A stretch of 64,000 nt of DNA from Ricinus communis (Eukaryota; Streptophyta; Magnoliopsida; Malpighiales; Euphorbiaceae): NCBI RefSeq assembly GCF_019578655.1, contig NC_063261.1, forward strand, positions 28,499,126-28,563,125. The letters run 5' to 3'. Below are positions 60,301 to 64,000 of this stretch, one piece after another. Made by a program: the position numbers and the translations under genes. Numbering within the stretch: position 1 is the first letter of the stretch; every line of letters begins with the position of its first letter. Under the pieces are notes generated by a model. It was not told where the DNA came from. It made no database searches and saw only the letters and a program-made list of their open reading frames with translations.

Positions 60301-60432
60301 TGGCTTTAATAATATTAATTTGAGATGAGATTTGTTTAAATCAGTGAGTGTCAGGCTTACTACGGGTTTCGGTGGCCTTAAGCCTACCCATTCCCTAGTG
60401 CCGGTCACGGGCCCACGGGTGGGGTCGTGACA
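57317..60432 (+). mobile_element. Family A solo LTR, 3,116 bp, full length (copy A5)
   Basis: It begins TGTAACACCC at 57317 and ends GGGTCGTGACA at 60432, the same termini as the paired LTRs at 37438-40431 but on the plus strand. Perfect CTCAA duplications flank it (57312-57316 and 60433-60437). There is no primer-binding site or body, so it is the product of LTR-LTR recombination. It interrupts the Cassandra-type LTR just after its 5S-like block. The GC-rich island (58000-58650) is open in two frames over 150-180 codons (58003-58548, 58215-58697), without recognisable domains. Confidence 0.95.
59464..59730 (+). repeat. LTR-internal phrase array (copy A5)
   Basis: Four units contain CTGGTCGAGCATTGCTCTCG or close variants at 59466, 59521, 59591 and 59699 (steps 55, 70 and 108). 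Each holds the short palindrome GAGCATTGCTC and is followed by GGGGC(G/A)CC. The array is shared with copy A4. Confidence 0.85.
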
Positions 60433-60518
60433 CTCAAACCCACCAAAGGGATAAAACCGTGAGACCAGTGGGGCCAAAGCGTACAATATCTCATGTGATA
60501 TGGTTTTGGGTCGTTACA

Positions 60519-60656
60519 GTTAAGAGTCGCATTGATAGAATAATGTGCAATCTGGGCTTCTTTCATTATTGGAATTCAGTATCTTGTGCAGCTTTGCCAA
60601 GGAACAATTCAGATCATAATCCTCTTCTCTTGCGTGAGGTTATTCAAATTTCTTAA
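60519..60656 (+). pseudogene. LINE ORF2 endonuclease, downstream part
   Basis: The frame continues the EEP fold with 'SRIDRIMCNLGFFHYW' and 'LPRNNSDHNPLLL', the latter containing the SDH catalytic motif of LINE endonucleases. It stops at 60654-60656. Nothing resembling LINE reverse transcriptase follows. Confidence 0.85.
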
Positions 60657-60724
60657 CATTATATGGTAAATTATATCACATACTTTATTATTTTTGTATG
60701 GCAAATTAAATTTTTTGATGCTAC

Positions 60725-60784
60725 ATAATAATAATAATAATAATAAATAATTATTCTTAATTTAATATAATGCTCAATACATAC

Positions 60785-60822
<38 letters not shown>
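60725..60822. repeat. Microsatellites (ATA)n, (ATAC)n and (AT)n
   Basis: An ATA run at about 60725-60746; ATAC repeats from 60777 passing into an AT run ending about 60822. The surrounding 60657-61180 is otherwise AT-rich and empty. Confidence 0.9.
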
Positions 60823-60825
<3 letters not shown>

Positions 60826-61180
60826 CACACAATCATTTACAATATATGTATATTTATTTTATTTTAAATTTTCTTATTAATATAACTTTAAAACCACCTT
60901 CATCCATTATCAATTAATTATTACTATCATCATTCGACAACTAGTGATCGGTTTTCTGTAATCATTTACCAGATTCCGGCTTTGACAACCGATCACCTGG
61001 TTCTCTTTAATTCATAATTTTTCGGATAAAAAAGAAAGTAGGATTCTTGATTAATTAGAATTTAATCAAATCACATGCACTGATTATTGTAATATAATAT
61101 ATTTGGCGATACTTTATGAGAATCTCGATTTATTGTCAAAGAGGTACAAAAATAAATCTATCATCATATTCCAATCAATT

Positions 61181-61467
61181 TAATAAAAATATCCAACAAC
61201 CATTACCTCTCTCTAAAAGGGAGGAGATCCAACTGCATCTTTCAAGCATTACGACTTCACTCCAATTACTAGTCTTGCCTTTTGCATCAGACTCCTTGTG
61301 GTTAAGGTAACGACTTTAGGCATGACAGTTTTCATTGTGTGACGGACAGTGTGTATCGAAAATGAATTCACCGTCCTACAATTGGCCAATGATTATTAGA
61401 GATTCCGGCTTCATACGAGCGAGTTACAACCTGCAATTCGAACTGAGAACAGATTTTTGGAATTAGC
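61181..61467 (-). pseudogene. rrn16 (fragment): Nuclear plastid DNA: 3' end of plastid 16S rRNA plus spacer
   Basis: Read on the minus strand, 61467-61216 matches the 3' ~250 nt of plastid 16S rRNA, and 61215-61181 matches the start of the rrn16-trnI spacer. On the plus strand, diagnostic stretches are GGTTAAGGTAACGACTT, GATTCCGGCTTCAT, CAATTCGAACTGAG and TTTTTGGAATTAGC, plus the reverse complement of the ribosome anti-Shine-Dalgarno end near 61217-61230. Most differences from remembered plastid sequence are C-to-T or G-to-A, as expected for an old methylated nuclear insert. Non-functional. Confidence 0.85.
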
Positions 61468-61870
61468 ATTATATCATGTGTATCGTGGTCACCAGTTATC
61501 AAATACCAACAATCATAAATGTTTAAAAAACATGAATAAAGTTAAAAATTTCTTTTCAAATAGTTTATTTTCACATTTTATTTTTACATTAATTATTATT
61601 ATAAAATAAATATTAAAATAAAATAATAATTTCATCATGTTACATATATTTATTTAATATAATAAACATGATAATAAAAATGATTATCTCACTACATTGA
61701 CATTTTTATTATATTACATAATTTATTACATTACATTTTATTTTGTCATATCAAACTTAACTTTTAAAGGTTGCAATATACTAACACTTAAATAACAATC
61801 AATAATAAATATGGGAAAAGAAAATTTCTGCATGATAATACGTAGTTTGTTTTAGAGTTACAGTATGGTT
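61468..61870. other. AT-rich spacer
   Basis: No feature recognised between the plastid fragment and the MITE nest. Confidence 0.5.
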
Positions 61871-61999
61871 TAAAAGTATCTCCAACGGTGTTCTTTGTTT
61901 TAAAGAGCATCTTAACGAATATTTATAAAAAAATAAATAATTTTATTTAAGTTCAATGCACTATATATATATATATATATATTACTTTTGTTTCCAAAA

Positions 62000-62837
62000 T
62001 AGCATCTCCAATACACTCTTTATATATGTTAAACTCTTTATTTTAACGAGTTATATCATAAAATGACATTCCAATACACTCTTTATTTATTAAATATAAG
62101 AACATCCTCAATGGTGCTCTTTATTTTAAGAGCATAATTTTTATTATAAAGAGCATCTTAAGAAATATTCACATATAAAGAATAAAATATTTTATTTGAG
62201 TCCAATAGACTATTTATATTTTGTTCTATATCATGCTTTATTTTTATAAACATTAATAGTTTTAATTTCTCTTTTATTTTTTTTTTAACTTTTACCAATA
62301 GACAAATAAGAATTGTAAATATTTATTAAGTCAAAATATTGAAACTTGTAGTGTATTTATTAAATATAGAATAGAGAGTGAAGTTTAACTCTCCATATGT
62401 AGAGAGCTAAATTGACTCTCTACTTTATATTTAAATAATAAAAGAATAAAAAGTGTATTTGAGTATTATTTTATGATACGACTCTTTAAAATAAAGAGTT
62501 TGACATATACAAACGGTGCATTGGAGATGCTCTAAAGTAAGGAGTCAATTTGGTTCTTTACATATAGAGAGCTAAACTTTACTCTCTACTATATATTTAA
62601 TAAATGCATTATAAGTTTCTATGTATTTGAATTACTTTATATTTGTAATTCTCATTATTCTTTTATTTAAAAAGAAAAAAAATTAAAACTATTAATGTTT
62701 ATGAAAACAAAAGCAAGACAAAAATAAAATATAAAGAGTCTATTGGACGTAAATAATATATTTCACGCTTTATATTTGAATATTCTTTATTATAAAAATT
62801 ATACTATTCAAAATAAATAGCACCATTGGAAATGCTC
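62000..62837 (-). mobile_element. Middle MITE (402 bp net), inverted, holding the inner copy
   Basis: The right end on the minus strand reads GAGCATTTCCAATGGTGC; the left end on the plus strand reads TAGCATCTCCAATAC. The flanks are AAA (61997-61999) and TAA (62838-62840). It is cut at 62099/62536 by the inner copy; joining both sides restores an alignment with the family. Confidence 0.8.
62100..62532 (+). mobile_element. Inner MITE (433 bp), intact ends
   Basis: Starts GAACATCCTCAATGGTGC and ends GCATTGGAGATGCTC, flanked by perfect TAA (62097-62099 and 62533-62535). Youngest of the three nested copies by position. No coding capacity. Confidence 0.88.
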
Positions 62838-63120
62838 TAATCATTATTAGTTTTAGTTTCTCTTTCCTTTTTCTTTAAAAATTTTCTCAATAGAAAAACA
62901 AGTTTTATAAATATCAATTAATTAAATGCCTGGAAACTTATAACAGTATTTATTAAATATAAAGTAGAGAGTGAAACTTGGTTCCTCATATATAGAAAGC
63001 CAAATCAAGTATTTAATTTATATTTAAAGAATAAAGAATGCATTAGAATGTTATTTTATTATAGGACTCTTTAAAATAAAGAGTTTAATATATATTAATA
63101 GTGCAATGGAGATGTTCTAA

Positions 63121-64000
63121 TAGATGTATTTTAGACTTTAGCATATAGAAAACATAAATAGTAATATCCTTTTTATTAATATTTTTATAATTAAGCTCTT
63201 CAAAAGAGTAAAAGAATAAATTTATTATTTAATATAGTTACTGAATAGAGCATATTAATGTCGAGATAAGAATTAAAGAGCATTATCAACTTGATTAAAA
63301 AAGAAAAGTTCTTGTCTAAATGTATGTTCTATCTTTACCAAACCTTTATATTATAGACTTATATTTATTTGTTTTAAATAATAAAGTATGTGTCAATCAT
63401 CCAATTCTAAAATATAAACCGCTAATATATACATGTCATTCTTTTATTCGCTATGATATATAAACTTGGTGTAGGTAAGAATTAATTATTAAAAAATATG
63501 AACATTAAATTTTACTATTCAAATAAAAAATTCTTTTTTTAATTATTGATTTATTTTCTTTCATTTATGAGAGAGACAATGACCGTGTACAGCAGAATAG
63601 AGAGTGACCATTTCCTTAATACTAGTCATAAAAATTCACCTAGCACGGAAGAGATCACTCAAACTTAAAAACTCTCATTTCTAAAAGCAAATGTTCTTAT
63701 CACTTAACAAATTCTTAAAACTTGCTCTTATTACAAGAAGTATACATAAAAATAGAACTTTAAGATTTCCTAATTCACCCTCATTTCTTAAAATTTTTTA
63801 AAAGTTCTATTCTTTTTCTTCAAATTTAAGGAGGAAAAAAACTAATCTTAAGAATATTTTTCTTTCTTTTCAAAAAATTGCTAAACCTCTCACCGTTATT
63901 TGTTTCAACTCTTGTCCATATACTTTTTAATGTCTTGAAGTCAAAGGACAAATTATTTTAAGAGTTTATGTAAAGATTAGATAAGAGACTCTCTAATTTA
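63121..64000. other. AT-rich intergenic sequence to the window end
   Basis: No gene or repeat end recognised. The stretch at 63620-63720 (around CTCTCATTTCTAAAAGCAAATG) weakly resembles 31245-31285. Confidence 0.5.

Larger units (their letters stand above)
57000..60518 (+). mobile_element. Cassandra-type solo LTR (398 bp) split by a family A solo LTR
   Basis: The element starts TGTGACAGCC at 57000 and ends GGGTCGTTACA at 60518, flanked by perfect GTTAA duplications (56995-56999 and 60519-60523). Without the nested insertion it is 398 bp (57000-57316 plus 60438-60518). It carries a 5S rRNA-like block, the mark of Cassandra TRIM elements, whose LTRs contain 5S sequence. It has no internal region, so it is a solo LTR. 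It sits inside the LINE endonuclease. Confidence 0.85.
55031..60656 (+). mobile_element. LINE (L1-type) remnant, interrupted by a nested LTR pair
   Basis: A plant L1-type LINE on the plus strand: ORF1 remnant (55090-56340), then the endonuclease part of ORF2 (about 56690-56999 and 60524-60656). The endonuclease is split by the Cassandra-type LTR at 57000-60518. No reverse transcriptase follows 60656, so the 3' two-thirds of the element is missing. That is unusual, because LINE copies normally lose the 5' end; a later deletion is likely. No poly-A tail or target duplication for the LINE itself was seen. Confidence 0.75.
61874..63117 (+). mobile_element. Outer PIF/Harbinger-type MITE (403 bp net) holding two nested copies
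   Basis: Ends: left AAGTATCTCCAACGGTG, right (reverse complement) GAACATCTCCATTGCAC, flanked by perfect TAA (61871-61873 and 63118-63120). It is interrupted between 61999 and 62841 by an inverted copy of the same family. Without the insert it is about 403 bp and aligns with the inner copy. The TAA duplication and GAGCATCTCCAA-type ends fit Tourist-like (PIF/Harbinger) MITEs. No transposase. Confidence 0.85.

Noticed and set aside
61181..61467. Functional 16S rRNA gene or bacterial contamination
   Set aside because: Only ~250 nt of the 3' end are present, with many transitions, and the flanks are AT-rich plant repeats.

Overview
This window looks like gene-poor heterochromatin of a eudicot nuclear genome. 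It is very AT-rich, no intact host gene is visible, and it is packed with decayed LTR retrotransposons (Ty3/gypsy and Ty1/copia), a LINE, a hAT-type MITE, PIF/Harbinger-type MITEs, an LTR carrying a 5S-rRNA-like block (Cassandra type) and a decayed plastid 16S rRNA fragment. The species cannot be named from the sequence. Every recognisable reading frame is a transposon frame or a transposon-borne pseudogene broken by stops or frameshifts.

Layout. 1-3662: two minus-strand copies of a ~3 kb gypsy LTR (family A), apparently one inserted in the other. 3663-10484: AT-rich sequence with a CACTA-like patch, a microsatellite and a ~66-bp minisatellite. 10485-14813: 5'-truncated copia element C1. 14814-19400: repeat-derived sequence with degenerate tandem phrases. 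19401-23320: plus-strand, intron-containing remnants of a plant mobile domain (PMD) protein and a DUF7745-like protein, the latter with a 240-bp in-frame tandem duplication. 23640-30970: minus-strand gypsy element G1 (gag, PR, RT, RNase H, IN), split in its RT by a 1,475-bp solo LTR. 31776-42153: minus-strand gypsy element G2 with paired 426-bp LTRs, split in its RT by a family A element (33694-40431). That element has ~3 kb LTRs, an iMet primer-binding site, a polypurine tract and only 1.66 kb of internal sequence. 42556-47331: complete but dead copia element C2 with 170-bp LTRs and AGTAT target-site duplications. 48606-49055: hAT MITE with an 8-bp duplication. 55031-60656: LINE remnant interrupted by a Cassandra-type solo LTR (duplication GTTAA), itself interrupted by a 3,116-bp family A solo LTR (duplication CTCAA). 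61181-61467: nuclear plastid 16S rRNA fragment. 61874-63117: three MITEs nested one inside another, with TAA duplications.

How the pieces relate. The genes do not work together as pathways. The window is a record of insertions, and target-site duplications and interrupted reading frames give their order. Points that stand out are the antisense, intron-bearing PMD/DUF7745 cassette downstream of the G1 integrase, the LINE/Cassandra/solo-LTR nest, the triple MITE nest, and a short-bodied long-LTR family (A) present at least five times.
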